A model generated the notes under the pieces. The model did no database searches. It saw only the letters and a program-made list of their open reading frames with translations, and was not told where the DNA came from. Of a stretch of DNA of 64,000 nt, positions 36,561 to 46,474 are shown piece by piece. A program made the position numbers and the translations under genes. The stretch is taken from assembly GCA_014155875.1 (NCBI GenBank), contig JACEFZ010003426.1, positions 1-64,000 of the forward strand. The letters run 5' to 3'. Source of the DNA: Cepaea nemoralis. Lineage: Eukaryota > Mollusca > Gastropoda > Stylommatophora > Helicidae. Within the stretch, counting starts at the first letter, position 1. Each line of letters starts with the position of its first letter.

Positions 36561-37048
36561 GTGACCACTTAAATTGTAGGGGAAAGTACGTATAGTACAA
36601 TGGTGGTGGGTAGAGTGAAGAAGAATCAATAGTAGTGATAGTACTACTACCAATACTAGCGACAAGCACAAAGACAACCAAGTACATACTTGATACACAC
36701 AAATACAAAGACAACCAAACACACGTACAGATTCAGAAGTACAGACAATCCATACTATTACTACTGTCATCACAACTACACACCCATAATCAATTACACA
36801 AATACACACCTACTACAAACTCAAAGACACACACCCATACCATTACTACTGGTACCACAACTATACACACATACAGACACCTATAAACAAATACATAAAC
36901 AAAACGTGTCCCTACAAGAATATCACATACCTCCTTGTGATAAAGAACGCGGATGTCCGAGACTACGTCATCAACGCCATATGCAAAAGTCATTAAGTAT
37001 GAGTCATCGGTTTGTGGGGAAGCAGGCGTGAGAATAGCTTGTCTAACT

Positions 37049-37059
37049 GCCACGTCAGC
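37049..37059 (-). promoter_or_regulatory. ATF6/XBP1-type element (TGACGTGGC)
   Basis: GCTGACGTGGC on the minus strand contains TGACGTGG, the unfolded-protein-response element core. It sits 23 bases before the TATA box of the zinc-finger unit. Further ACGTC half sites are at 36965-36970 and 37061-37065. The mirror copy is in the right arm near 43069-43079. Function is inferred only from the motif. Confidence 0.35.
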
Positions 37060-37081
37060 TACGTCGTGTGCAGAACCAGTG

Positions 37082-37117
37082 TATAAAATAGAAGGCGTCT
37101 CTTGTGAGCTCAGTACC
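37082..37117 (+). promoter_or_regulatory. TATA box plus initiator, left arm
   Basis: TATAAAATA starts at 37082 and TCAGTACC at 37110-37117. The initiator A (37112) is 30 bases from the first T of the TATA box, the spacing of a strong pol II core promoter. The next large reading frame is the zinc-finger frame at 37389, giving a leader of about 277 bases that contains a tandem duplication of GTCGTTGGCCTCTGATAAAA. Confidence 0.6.
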
Positions 37118-37388
37118 AGTTCACGGGCTGAGTTGGGTATCTACAGACGTGCTTCAGGCTGGTGTGAGCATTGTGTAGTAAGCAGATATTGTTCACGTAG
37201 TGACTTGGCTAGCTACAGCAGTGAAACAGGTTGATGTGAGCATTGTTCGTGTCGTTGGCCTCTGATAAAACAGTGAAACTTGGTGTGAGCCTTATTCGTG
37301 TCGTTGGCCTCTGATAAAACAGTGAAACATTGTATACACCAGAACATTTTTTGGGATTGTAAGAAAGCGAAAAAAAAAGTTTATCAAT

Positions 37389-37985
37389 ATGACCACCAGA
37401 TCTACTTTCACGTGTTCAGTGTGCGACAAAGCCTATTGTGATAAGTATACCCTTAATCGTCACATTCGGACCATTCACGAAGGGAAAGACCAAGTATATC
37501 CCTGTCAGTTATGTGATAAGGTGTATAAGACGAACGATGGCCTACAAAAACACAAACGAATACGTCATCAGCCACGTATGAATACACCAAACACTGCAAT
37601 ACCAGAGACGACAGCACCACCTGTCTATGTACATCATCATCGTAGTCTAACGCAAGTACCAGACTGCCACCAATGTATCTTCAATGATAACCTTACCCGT
37701 CATAATAGGAACATTCACAATGATTATCCCTGTCAGTTACGTGACAATCTATACAATTCGAACCTACAACGGTACTTACATCACCAGACATCACGAGAAC
37801 GAACGACACCCTTAGACACCCTGGCAACAAGTCCACTCATAGTAGCAGAGGATATCCAACCAAATGATAGAGACAGTTTGGCAGCCCTTAAGGCGTACTG
37901 CAAGGACCTATCGCTTATGCTACCCAATCAAGTGGTGGTATTAGAAAAAAGTGTCGACCACCGCTATCGGGTGGTTTTGGTATGA
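37389..37985 (+). CDS. C2H2 zinc-finger protein, left-arm copy
   Basis: A 198-residue intact frame. Two canonical fingers are present: C9/C12/H25/H30 (FTCSVCDKAY...HIRTIH) and C39/C42/H55/H60 (YPCQLCDKVY...HKRIRH). A third (C93, C96, H105, H110) has a shortened middle, and a fourth has lost its second cysteine (CQLR at 115-118). The C-terminus is a helix-like LAALKAYCKDLSLMLPNQ stretch ending in YRVVLV. This suggests a small nucleic-acid-binding protein. The right-arm copy differs by two residues (V81L and Q95H), so both arms keep an open frame. The promoter is 272-307 bases upstream. It does not resemble a known transposase, and its role in the element is unknown. Confidence 0.7.
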   Translation: MTTRSTFTCSVCDKAYCDKYTLNRHIRTIHEGKDQVYPCQLCDKVYKTNDGLQKHKRIRHQPRMNTPNTAIPETTAPPVYVHHHRSLTQVPDCHQCIFNDNLTRHNRNIHNDYPCQLRDNLYNSNLQRYLHHQTSRERTTPLDTLATSPLIVAEDIQPNDRDSLAALKAYCKDLSLMLPNQVVVLEKSVDHRYRVVLV

Positions 37986-38413
37986 TAAAAAGAAGTATTC
38001 AGATATTTTGTATGCTATCTCATACATGTCTTTATTCTGGATCCGAAACAAATAAGGTCTGTGTGATGACTTCGACAACAACAGTGTTTTTGATAGTCAA
38101 CCAGCAGAACCCAGAAGAATGAAGATCACTAAACCAGAACTTTTTGGTTTTTCACTAATCATATATGTCCTTGATTGTTTCTTATATCTCTAAACTGTTT
38201 TTCACTAATCATGTATGTCCTTGATTTTATCTTATATCACTAAAGTGTTTTTCACTACTCATGTATGTCATTGATTTTTTCTTATATCATTAAAGTGTTT
38301 TTCACTAAGCATCTATGTCATTGATTTTTTTTTCTTACGACATATCTCTAAACTGTATTGACGAATATATATGTCATTGATTTTTTTCTTATATCACTAA
38401 AGTGTTTTGATGA

Positions 38414-38746
38414 CTAATACATTCTTTGATATATTGAAACCAAGTTGTTTTGTTGCTTTTCTTTAGTGGTTTTGTTTTCATGACGTTGTCTTGTCGGCTC
38501 AGAGCTTACATTACCAGACATGAACAATGTCTTAGAAGAAGTTATGGCAAATACAGAACAGTCAAATGTATAATAAAACCTATGAAAAAATAACCAAAGG
38601 CGAAAAGGCCTAAAGAGAGAAATGTCTCGACCAAGCTTATAAATATTACAACTAAAAGGTTGATCAAACATTATAAAAATAACCAAATATGAAAAACATC
38701 GTCCAACTAAACTTATAAATAAGTCACCAAAAAGGGAAAAGGTCAA
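38414..38746 (-). CDS. Unknown 110-residue frame, left-arm copy
   Basis: The frame opens with a hydrophobic, Phe-rich stretch (FSLFGDLFISLVGRCFSYLV) and ends in a polar tail. The mirror copy at 41373-41705 encodes the same protein. No family is recognised. AT-rich sequence can keep such a frame open by chance, and identity between the arms is expected from their general similarity. Confidence 0.2.
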   Translation of the reverse strand: MTFSLFGDLFISLVGRCFSYLVIFIMFDQPFSCNIYKLGRDISLFRPFRLWLFFHRFYYTFDCSVFAITSSKTLFMSGNVSSEPTRQRHENKTTKEKQQNNLVSIYQRMY

Positions 38747-38955
38747 GTACAGAAATAGCTATGGAAAAAGTAAGTCCACAAAACTAAGAAAGAAATGTAA
38801 CTTCTGTAGTCAATTGTGTCTTATCTGAAAAGACGCTATCAATGTCACCCCTTTCCTTGTTTTACTTTACCAAAGACCTTCACCGTATCTGGTACAGAAA
38901 CCCTTATACAGCACTCATCTCTCCACAGTCTTGGTTGCTTTCTAATACAAAGTGG

Positions 38956-39090
38956 TTACATCACCAAGAACTTCAAACCTCCACTGTACACGTGCTCCAT
39001 TGAAACACCCATGACAGTTAACATCATGTATGGCCATGTAATCTGTGAGTCCATCGGGGATAGTTCATCCGAGTATTCCAAAAGATCCAT
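38956..39090 (-). CDS. Unknown 44-residue frame, left-arm copy
   Basis: Starts MDLLEYSDELSPMDSQITW and ends with KFLVM. The mirror copy (41029-41163) has one residue changed (M to L). It could be an exon or a chance frame; no family is recognised. Confidence 0.2.
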   Translation of the reverse strand: MDLLEYSDELSPMDSQITWPYMMLTVMGVSMEHVYSGGLKFLVM

Positions 39091-39751
39091 TTCCCATGGC
39101 TGACATCTTCAATTTGCTATAACACAACTTATTCTAATATACACTTTACATGAAATTTTCCAAATTTGGGCTCTATTAAAGAATACGTAATGAGATACAC
39201 AAAGACACCAAGAACATATCATACATAACAATTCACAAATTAAAACTTAAACCATATCAGATGAACCACCCAACAAGTACTACTAGAACATATAATAAGG
39301 AAACACATGACACACAGAGCTTACAGACAAATCACTTGGACTCAAACAAATTTTGCTTCTTGTACTGTAGAATTCTACCAACACTTCTTTCCTATCACCA
39401 AAACTAAACATCTACCACACAACCACTGGTCATTTGTCCAACATAATACTCATACCCTCGCCAACGACATTAAGGAAATGCATACTTATACATTGTCAGA
39501 CATTAGATTTAAAGCCCCTACTACTAACATATCACCGGTGTCGAGTTCCCGTTTCACAAAACACCCTCTTGTCAGTTGTTAGTGAAAACCATTACACCAG
39601 TCCATAATTGTGACTCGTAGAATCTACACTCACACTGTCGTATCTGTAGTATGGGTCTGTGATCAGAGATTCTTCTATAGAATCACATTGTAATCCTAAC
39701 GTTTTAACCTACTTGTGTAAAACTTTTTTCACCTTCCATTCACCAGGTACA

Positions 39752-40581
39752 ATGACAGCTTTAATTGATAGACGGACATCGTGGTCAGAAGATGAAGATT
39801 GTTATGAAGATGACAGTGTTTTGAAGGAGGATGATTCTGGCTTCTTCACACCAGCTTTATCATTAGACATTTTGTTCTGCCAAAAACCTACTCGTGGCAC
39901 CCAGCCAGCTTTAGATGTACCAGAGACAATCTTTGCTTGGGGTGATGATTCGTCTTCAGATGAAGATATTGACCTTTTGGTTAGTAGTCATGCCCCAGAG
40001 TCTCTCAAGAAAATTAATGTGACGTGGAACGAAAAATATCCTACTGATGGTGTCCGAAGGTGTTCCTCTTCAACGAATAAGGTGTGTATGGGTAGTAATG
40101 ATCATAGTTCACATGTGTATTTTGGTAAACATGACCAATACCGAAAACCTATGTGTTATACATGTTTTCTATGTACATCTCTCTATACCACAAACCATCA
40201 GTGACTATACCTTTACCTTTTCTCAAGATGTGACCAATAGAATGTCGACAGTCTGTTTTTATGCCTTTTACCACTTCTCCTTGTGAATTTTTTTACTGTT
40301 TTTTTCTTTACTGAAGTAGTAGGTATTGCAGTCTTGTAAGTTTCAATGTGTTTTATTTACCTCCACAGGTTAATTTTGCACCAGAACCTCACTTCTTGAC
40401 AGTCCATACTGTTGGCACCGAAGAACGCAATGGTAACTGGCATCATGTAATCAGAGAACGTGAGAATTTTGAAAGCCGTATACTAGAGCTGGAAAAAATT
40501 TTGAACCCAGTCTTGAGGGACAACCACAGAAGAAAAGTCATCGAACAAAGGACAGCAGTGAAGAAGGCAGCTGTAGTCTAA
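39752..40581 (+). CDS. PPP1R15 (GADD34/CReP)-like PP1 regulatory subunit, two exons
   Basis: Exons are 39752-40081 and 40369-40581, giving about 180 residues; both junctions are phase 0 (donor AATAAG|GTGTGT, acceptor CTCCACAG|GTTAAT). Exon 1 is acidic (WSEDEDCYEDD, DDSSSDEDID), as in PPP1R15 proteins. The junction creates an RVxF-type PP1-binding motif, Lys110 then Val111-Asn-Phe113. After it come W134, an R-E-R-x-x-F block (139-144) and RILELE, which match in order and spacing the WxxxARDRxRFxxRIxxxE core of the family. These proteins recruit PP1, with actin, to dephosphorylate eIF2alpha and restart translation after stress. Vertebrate forms are far longer; this resembles a minimal core. An acceptor (CCATTCACCAG, ends 39746) precedes the ATG, so an upstream non-coding exon is likely. 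It is the only gene in the palindrome loop. A captured host gene or a viral homologue (such genes exist in some large DNA viruses) are both possible. Confidence 0.72.
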
Positions 40582-40626
40582 TTAGCATGTATATCTCTCT
40601 GCTCTATTAAAACAGTTATAACCAGA

Positions 40627-40632
40627 AATAAA
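40627..40632 (+). terminator. Polyadenylation signal AATAAA of the PPP1R15-like gene
   Basis: AATAAA lies 45 bases after the stop codon and 2 bases before the inner edge of the right arm (40635), so the gene is contained in the loop. Confidence 0.7.
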
Positions 40633-41028
40633 CTAGTATGCATTTCCTTAATGTCGTTGGCGAGGGTATGAGTATTATGTTGGACAAATGACCAGTGGTT
40701 GTGTGGTAGATGTTTAGTTTTGGTGATAGGAAAGAAGTGTTGGTAGAATTCTACAGTACAAGAAGCAAAATTTGTTTGAGTCCAAGTGATTTGTCTGTAA
40801 GCTCTGTGTGTCATGTGTTTCCTTATTATATGTTTGTGTAGTACTTGTTGGGTGGGATCTGATATGGTATTAGTTTTAATTTGTGAATTGTTTTGTATGA
40901 TATGTTTTTGGTGTCTTTGTGTATCTCATTACGTATTCTTTAATAGAGCCCAAATTTGGAAAATTTCATGTAAAGTGTATATTAGAATAAGTTGTGTTAT
41001 AGCAAATTGAAGATGTCAGCCATGGGAA

Positions 41029-41163
41029 ATGGATCTTTTGGAATACTCGGATGAACTATCCCCGATGGACTCACAGATTACATGGCCATACATGTTGTTA
41101 ACTGTCATGGGTGTTTCAATGGAGCACGTGTACAGTGGAGGTTTGAAGTTCTTGGTGATGTAA
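41029..41163 (+). CDS. Unknown 44-residue frame, right-arm copy
   Basis: Mirror of 38956-39090. In this arm it is on the same strand as the PPP1R15-like gene and about 450 bases after its stop. Starts MDLLEYSDELSPMDSQITW; no family recognised. Confidence 0.2.
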   Translation: MDLLEYSDELSPMDSQITWPYMLLTVMGVSMEHVYSGGLKFLVM

Positions 41164-41372
41164 CCACTTTGTATTAGAAAGCAACCAAGACTGTGGAGAG
41201 ATGAGTGCTGTATAAGGGTTTCTGTACCAGATACGGTGAAGGTCTTTGGTAAAGTAAAACAAGGAAAGGGGTGACATTGATAGCGTCTTTTCAGATAAGA
41301 CACAATTGACTACAGAAGTTACATTTCTTTCTTAGTTTTGTGGACTTACTTTTTCCATAGCTATTTCTGTAC

Positions 41373-41705
41373 TTGACCTTTTCCCTTTTTGGTGACTTAT
41401 TTATAAGTTTAGTTGGACGATGTTTTTCATATTTGGTTATTTTTATAATGTTTGATCAACCTTTTAGTTGTAATATTTATAAGCTTGGTCGAGACATTTC
41501 TCTCTTTAGGCCTTTTCGCCTTTGGTTATTTTTTCATAGGTTTTATTATACATTTGACTGTTCTGTATTTGCCATAACTTCTTCTAAGACATTGTTCATG
41601 TCTGGTAATGTAAGCTCTGAGCCGACAAGACAACGTCATGAAAACAAAACCACTAAAGAAAAGCAACAAAACAACTTGGTTTCAATATATCAAAGAATGT
41701 ATTAG
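41373..41705 (+). CDS. Unknown 110-residue frame, right-arm copy
   Basis: Encodes the same protein as 38414-38746. Hydrophobic N-terminal third, polar C-terminus with KTTKEKQQNN. No family recognised and coding status is doubtful. Confidence 0.2.
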   Translation: MTFSLFGDLFISLVGRCFSYLVIFIMFDQPFSCNIYKLGRDISLFRPFRLWLFFHRFYYTFDCSVFAITSSKTLFMSGNVSSEPTRQRHENKTTKEKQQNNLVSIYQRMY

Positions 41706-42133
41706 TCATCAAAACACTTTAGTGATATAAGAAAAAAATCAATGACATATATATTCGTCAATACAGTTTAGAGATATATCGTAAGCAAAAAAAATCAATG
41801 ACATAGATGCTTAGTGAAAAACACTTTAATGATATAAGAAAAAATCAATGACATACATGAGTAGTGAAAAACACTTTAGTGATATAAGATAAAATCAAGG
41901 ACATACATGATTAGTGAAAAACAGTTTAGAGATATAAGAAACAATCAAGGACATATATGATTAGTGAAAAACCAAAAAGTTCTGGTTTAGTGATCTTCAT
42001 TCTTCTGGGTTCTGCTGGTTGACTATCAAAAACACTGTTGTTGTCGAAGTCATCACACAGACCTTATTTGTTTCGGATCCAGAATAAAGACATGTATGAG
42101 ATAGCATACAAAATATCTGAATACTTCTTTTTA

Positions 42134-42730
42134 TCATACCAAAACCACCCGATAGCGGTGGTCGACACTTTTTTCTAATACTACCACTTGATTGGGTAGC
42201 ATAAGCGATAGGTCCTTGCAGTACGCCTTAAGGGCTGCCAAACTGTCTCTATCATTTGGTTGGATATCTTCTGCTACTATGAGTGGACTTGTTGCCAGGG
42301 TGTCTAAGGGTGTCGTTCGTTCTCGTGATGTCTGGTGATGTAAGTACCGTTGTAGGTTCGAATTGTATAGATTGTCACGTAACTGACAGGGATAATCATT
42401 GTGAATGTTCCTATTATGACGGGTAAGGTTATCATTGAAGATACAGTGGTGGCAGTCTGGTACTTGCGTTAGACTACGATGATGATGTAAATAGACAGGT
42501 GGTGCTGTCGTCTCTGGTATTGCAGTGTTTGGTGTATTCATACGTGGCTGATGACGTATTCGTTTGTGTTTTTGTAGGCCATCGTTCGTCTTATACACCT
42601 TATCACATAACTGACAGGGATATACTTGGTCTTTCCCTTCGTGAATGGTCCGAATGTGACGATTAAGGGTATACTTATCACAATAGGCTTTGTCGCACAC
42701 TGAACACGTGAAAGTAGATCTGGTGGTCAT
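42134..42730 (-). CDS. C2H2 zinc-finger protein, right-arm copy
   Basis: Mirror of 37389-37985, 198 residues, intact. It differs at two residues, both outside the zinc ligands of the two canonical fingers (leucine for valine before HHHRSL, and histidine for glutamine in DCHxC). The run of A residues before the start codon on this strand is longer than in the left arm. Confidence 0.7.
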   Translation of the reverse strand: MTTRSTFTCSVCDKAYCDKYTLNRHIRTIHEGKDQVYPCQLCDKVYKTNDGLQKHKRIRHQPRMNTPNTAIPETTAPPVYLHHHRSLTQVPDCHHCIFNDNLTRHNRNIHNDYPCQLRDNLYNSNLQRYLHHQTSRERTTPLDTLATSPLIVAEDIQPNDRDSLAALKAYCKDLSLMLPNQVVVLEKSVDHRYRVVLV

Positions 42731-43010
42731 ATTGATAAACTGTTTTTTTTTTTTTTTTCGCTTTCTTACAATCCCAAAAAATGTTCTGGTGTATACAATG
42801 TTTCACTGTTTTATCAGAGGCCAACGACACGAATAAGGCTCACACCAAGTTTCACTGTTTTATCAGAGGCCAACGACACGAACAATGCTCACACCAACCT
42901 GTTTCACTGCTGTAGCTAGCCAAGTCACTACGTGAACAATATCTGCTTACTACACAATGCTCACACCAGCCTGGAGCACGTCTGTAGATACCCAACTCAG
43001 CCCGTGAACT

Positions 43011-43046
43011 GGTACTGAGCTCACAAGAGACGCCTTCTATTTTATA
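43011..43046 (-). promoter_or_regulatory. TATA box plus initiator, right arm
   Basis: Mirror of 37082-37117: TATAAAATA at 43046-43038 and TCAGTACC at 43018-43011 on the minus strand, spacing unchanged. Confidence 0.6.
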
Positions 43047-43555
43047 CACTGGTTCTGCACACGACGTAGCTGACGTGGCAGTTAGACAAGCTATTCTCAC
43101 GCCTGCTTCCCCACAAACCGATGACTCATACTTAATGACTTTTGCATATGGCGTTGATGACGTAGTCTCGGACATCCGCGTTCTTTATCACAAGGAGGTA
43201 TGTGATATTCTTGTAGGGACACGTTTTGTTTATGTATTTGTTTATAGGTGTCTGTATGTGTGTATAGTTGTGGTACCAGTAGTAATGGTATGGGTGTGTG
43301 TCTTTGAGTTTGTAGTAGGTGTGTATTTGTGTAATTGATTATGGGTGTGTAGTTGTGATGACAGTAGTAATAGTATGGATTGTCTGTACTTCTGAATCTG
43401 TACGTGTGTTTGGTTGTCTTTGTATTTGTGTGTATCAAGTATGTACTTGGTTGTCTTTGTGCTTGTCGCTAGTATTGGTAGTAGTATTATCACTACTATT
43501 GATTCTTCTTCACTCTACCCACCACCATTGTACTATACGTACTTTCCCCTACAAT

Positions 43556-44400
43556 TTAAGTGGTCACTCGACTACTTGACCACTGCTTGACCACTGCTTG
43601 ACCACGTCATCGATCACTTTAATCACTACCATAATCTTAGGCACATCGTCCTCTACAATTTAAGTGGTCACTCGACCACTTGACCACTACTTGACCACTA
43701 ATTTACCACCCTTTAAGCATCACCATATCATTACAATCACTTTTCCCTAAAATTTTCCTTACTTGACCACTTGACCACTGCTTGACCACTGCTTGACCAC
43801 TAATTTACCACTCTTTAAGCATCACCATATCATTACAATCACTTTTCCCTAAAATTTTCCTTACTTGACCACTTGACCACTGCTTGACAACTAATTTACC
43901 ACTCTTTAATCATCACCATCTCATTACAATCACTTTTCCCTAAAATTTCCCTAAAATTTTCCTCACTTGACCACTGCTTGACCACTACTTGACCACTACT
44001 TGACCACTAATTTACCACTAATTTAAACATTACCATGTCACTACGACCAATTTCCCCTAAAATTTTCCTCACTTGACCACTGCTTGACCACTGCTTGACC
44101 ACTAATTTACCACTAATTTAAATATTACCATGTCACTACGACCAATTTCCCCTAAAATTTTCCTCACTTGACCACTTGACCACTGCTTGACCACTGCTTG
44201 ACCACTAATTTACCACTCTTTAATCACCACCATATCATTACAATCACTTTTCCCTAAAATTTTCCTTACTTGACCACTTGACCACTGCTTGACCACTGCT
44301 TGACCACTAATTTACCACTCTTTAATCACCACCATATCATTACAATCACTTTTCCCTAAAATTTCCCTTACTTGACCACTTGACCACTGGTTGACCAGTG
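43556..44400 (-). repeat. GTGGTCAAG-rich tandem subrepeats, right arm
   Basis: Mirror of 35545-36560 but shorter: the block containing TTAGGCACATCGTCCTCTAC appears once here and twice in the left arm. Confidence 0.9.
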
Positions 44401-45277
44401 TGTAACTGCGAACACCTCTTATTACATTTATGACCACCTCTATATCACTCCTACTTGTTCACTAATACCCCTTACCACCGTACCCATTATAACTTTATAA
44501 GATTTCCTTTGTAATCGGTGTCTACGACACCACCATATACCCATGAATAGAACGACCCATCACACCCTTGTTCATCACTACCCATACACATTCCTATACG
44601 TAACCACCATATACCCATGAGTAAAATGACTCATCACACCCTTGTCTATCATCACACATACACATTATGTCTACACCACCACCTCTTACTTCGAGTATAA
44701 CCACGACCCATCACACCCTTGTCTATCACTACACATACACATTATGTCTATGCCACCACCATATACCCATGACTAGAACGACCCATCACACCCTTGTCTA
44801 TCATCACGCATATACATTATATCTACGCCACCACCTCTTACTTCGAGTATAACCACGACCCATCACACCCATGTTTATCACTACCCATACTAATAGACGT
44901 TACCAAAATAACTTTCCCCCTTCGCTTTCCAGAACATTTTACCTTAATTACTTTTACACCCCACTAGGCAGCGTTAAAAAAAACCCGTTCCCACGAAAAA
45001 TTTCCCACACGCCGTTTCACCCGCCCAAATTTCCTCCAGCCTCCAGGCTGGAGCCATTTTACCCATATTTCCTTCATAAACCCTATTAGCCTCCAGCCTG
45101 GAGGCTAAAAGTGGGGTCTGGAATCCAACCTCTACTACTAAAGGTGTCCACGGGCTGATGGAGTGTGTTGGACGGAAGCTGGTGGATTCTCCAAAATAGT
45201 AAGAAGGAGGAAAATATTATAATGTGGGTGTTGACTCTCCTCACTCCAGGGACGACACTATAAAGGAGGACACGACA

Positions 45278-46470
45278 ATATCTACCTATACTACTATCAC
45301 ATGTAACATATCTACCTATACTACTATCACATGTAACATATATACCTATACTACTATCACATGTAACATATATACCTATACTACTATCACATGTAACATA
45401 TCTACCTATACTACTATCATATGTAACATATATACCAATACTACTATCACATGTAACATATCTACCTATACTACTATCACATGTAACATATCTACCTATA
45501 CTACTATCACATGTAACATATATACCTATACTACTATCACATGTAACATATCTACCTATAGTACTATCACATGTAAAATATATACCTATACTACTATCAC
45601 ACTTAACATATCTACCTATACTACTATCATATGTAACATATATACCTATACTACTATCACATGTAACATATCTACCTATACTACTATCACACTTAACATA
45701 TCTACCTATACTACTATCACACTTAACATATCTACCTATACTACTATCAAACTTAACATATATACCTATACTACTATCACATGTAACATATATACCTATA
45801 CTACTATCACATGTAACATATATACCTATACTACTATCACATGTAACATATATACCTATACTACTATCACATGTAACATATATACCTATACTACTATCAC
45901 ACTTAACATATCTACCTATACTACTATCACATGTAACATATCTACCTATACTACTATCACACTTAACATATCTACCTATACTACTATCACATGTAACATA
46001 TCTACCTATACTACTATCACATGTAACATATATACCTATACTACTATCACATGTAACATATCTACCTATACTACTATCACATGTAACATATATACCTATA
46101 CTACTATCACACTTAACATATCTACCTATACTACTATCATATGTAACATATATACCTATACTACTATCACACTTAACATATCTACCTATACTACTATCAC
46201 ACTTAACATATCTACCTATACTACTATCACACTTAACATATCTACCTATACTACTATCACACTTAACATATCTACCTATACTACTATCACACTTAACATA
46301 TCTATCTATACTACTATCACATGTAACACATCTACCTATACTACTATCACATGTAACATATCTACCTATACTACTATCACACTTAACATATCTATCTATA
46401 CTACTATCACATGTAACATATATACCTATACTACTATCACACTTAACATATCTACCTATACTACTGTCAC
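45278..46470. repeat. 30-bp satellite, second block, about 40 copies
   Basis: Units of CATATCTACCTATACTACTA plus TCACATGTAA, or TCACACTTAA. The two variants differ by a linked dinucleotide (TG/CT). It resumes exactly in phase with the left block if ATATC is counted as duplicated. Frames open on both strands are by-products of the 30-base unit. Confidence 0.97.
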
Positions 46471-46474
46471 AGCG

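Larger units (their letters stand above)
34817..39486 (+). repeat. Left arm of the 10.3-kb palindrome (4,670 bases)
   Basis: The arm begins TAGTAGTAGAGGTTGGATTC and is matched in reverse complement by 40635-45140. Just inside the outer end is the perfect short palindrome TTAGCCTCCAG-G-CTGGAGGCTAA. Tandem subrepeats fill much of it: about 120-bp units at 35040-35440, GTGGTCAAG-rich units at 35545-36560 and 50-bp units at 38140-38415. It holds a zinc-finger reading frame with a promoter. The arm ends at AAGGAAATGCATACT (39486). It is 164 bases longer than the right arm, largely because of a second copy of the block around GTGGTCGAGTGACCACTTAA. Confidence 0.95.
40635..45140 (-). repeat. Right arm of the 10.3-kb palindrome (4,506 bases)
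   Basis: Reverse complement of 34817-39486, ending CCTCTACTACTA at 45140. Outside the tandem subrepeats only scattered single-base differences were seen by eye: two in the zinc-finger frame, and one each changing RAS to RAP, ending or extending a frame near 42900, and I/N at 41098. Poly(A)/poly(T) tracts also differ in length. Near identity means a recent origin or continuing gene conversion. Confidence 0.95.
32847..45277. mobile_element. Candidate 12.4-kb insertion carrying the palindrome
   Basis: The 30-bp satellite is interrupted between ...AACATATC (ends 32846) and ATATCTACC... (starts 45278), so ATATC is present on both sides, as a 5-bp (or 6-bp, ATATCT) target duplication would be. The interrupting sequence begins TGTCACGAG and ends CACGACA, that is TGTC...GACA. 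Direct LTRs matching at both ends were not found, nor was a transposase or integrase. It contains a 2-kb left part, the 10.3-kb palindrome and a 137-base right part. The boundary evidence is direct; that it moved as one unit is inference. Confidence 0.5.

Noticed and set aside
36549..37234. Frames of 83-113 codons around the arm promoter
   Set aside because: They overlap each other on both strands and run through the TATA box and initiator; low-complexity TG/CA-rich sequence explains them.
34817..45140. Palindrome as a simple assembly or fold-back read artefact
   Set aside because: The arms differ in copy number (164 bases) and at scattered single bases, and a unique 1.15-kb loop separates them. 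An artefact would give exact mirror copies with little loop. It is still worth confirming with spanning reads.
34817..45140. Integrated herpesvirus-like genome segment
   Set aside because: An inverted repeat around a short unique part and a PPP1R15-like gene are suggestive, but no capsid, polymerase, terminase or other viral core gene is visible and the gene has an intron. Kept only as an alternative.
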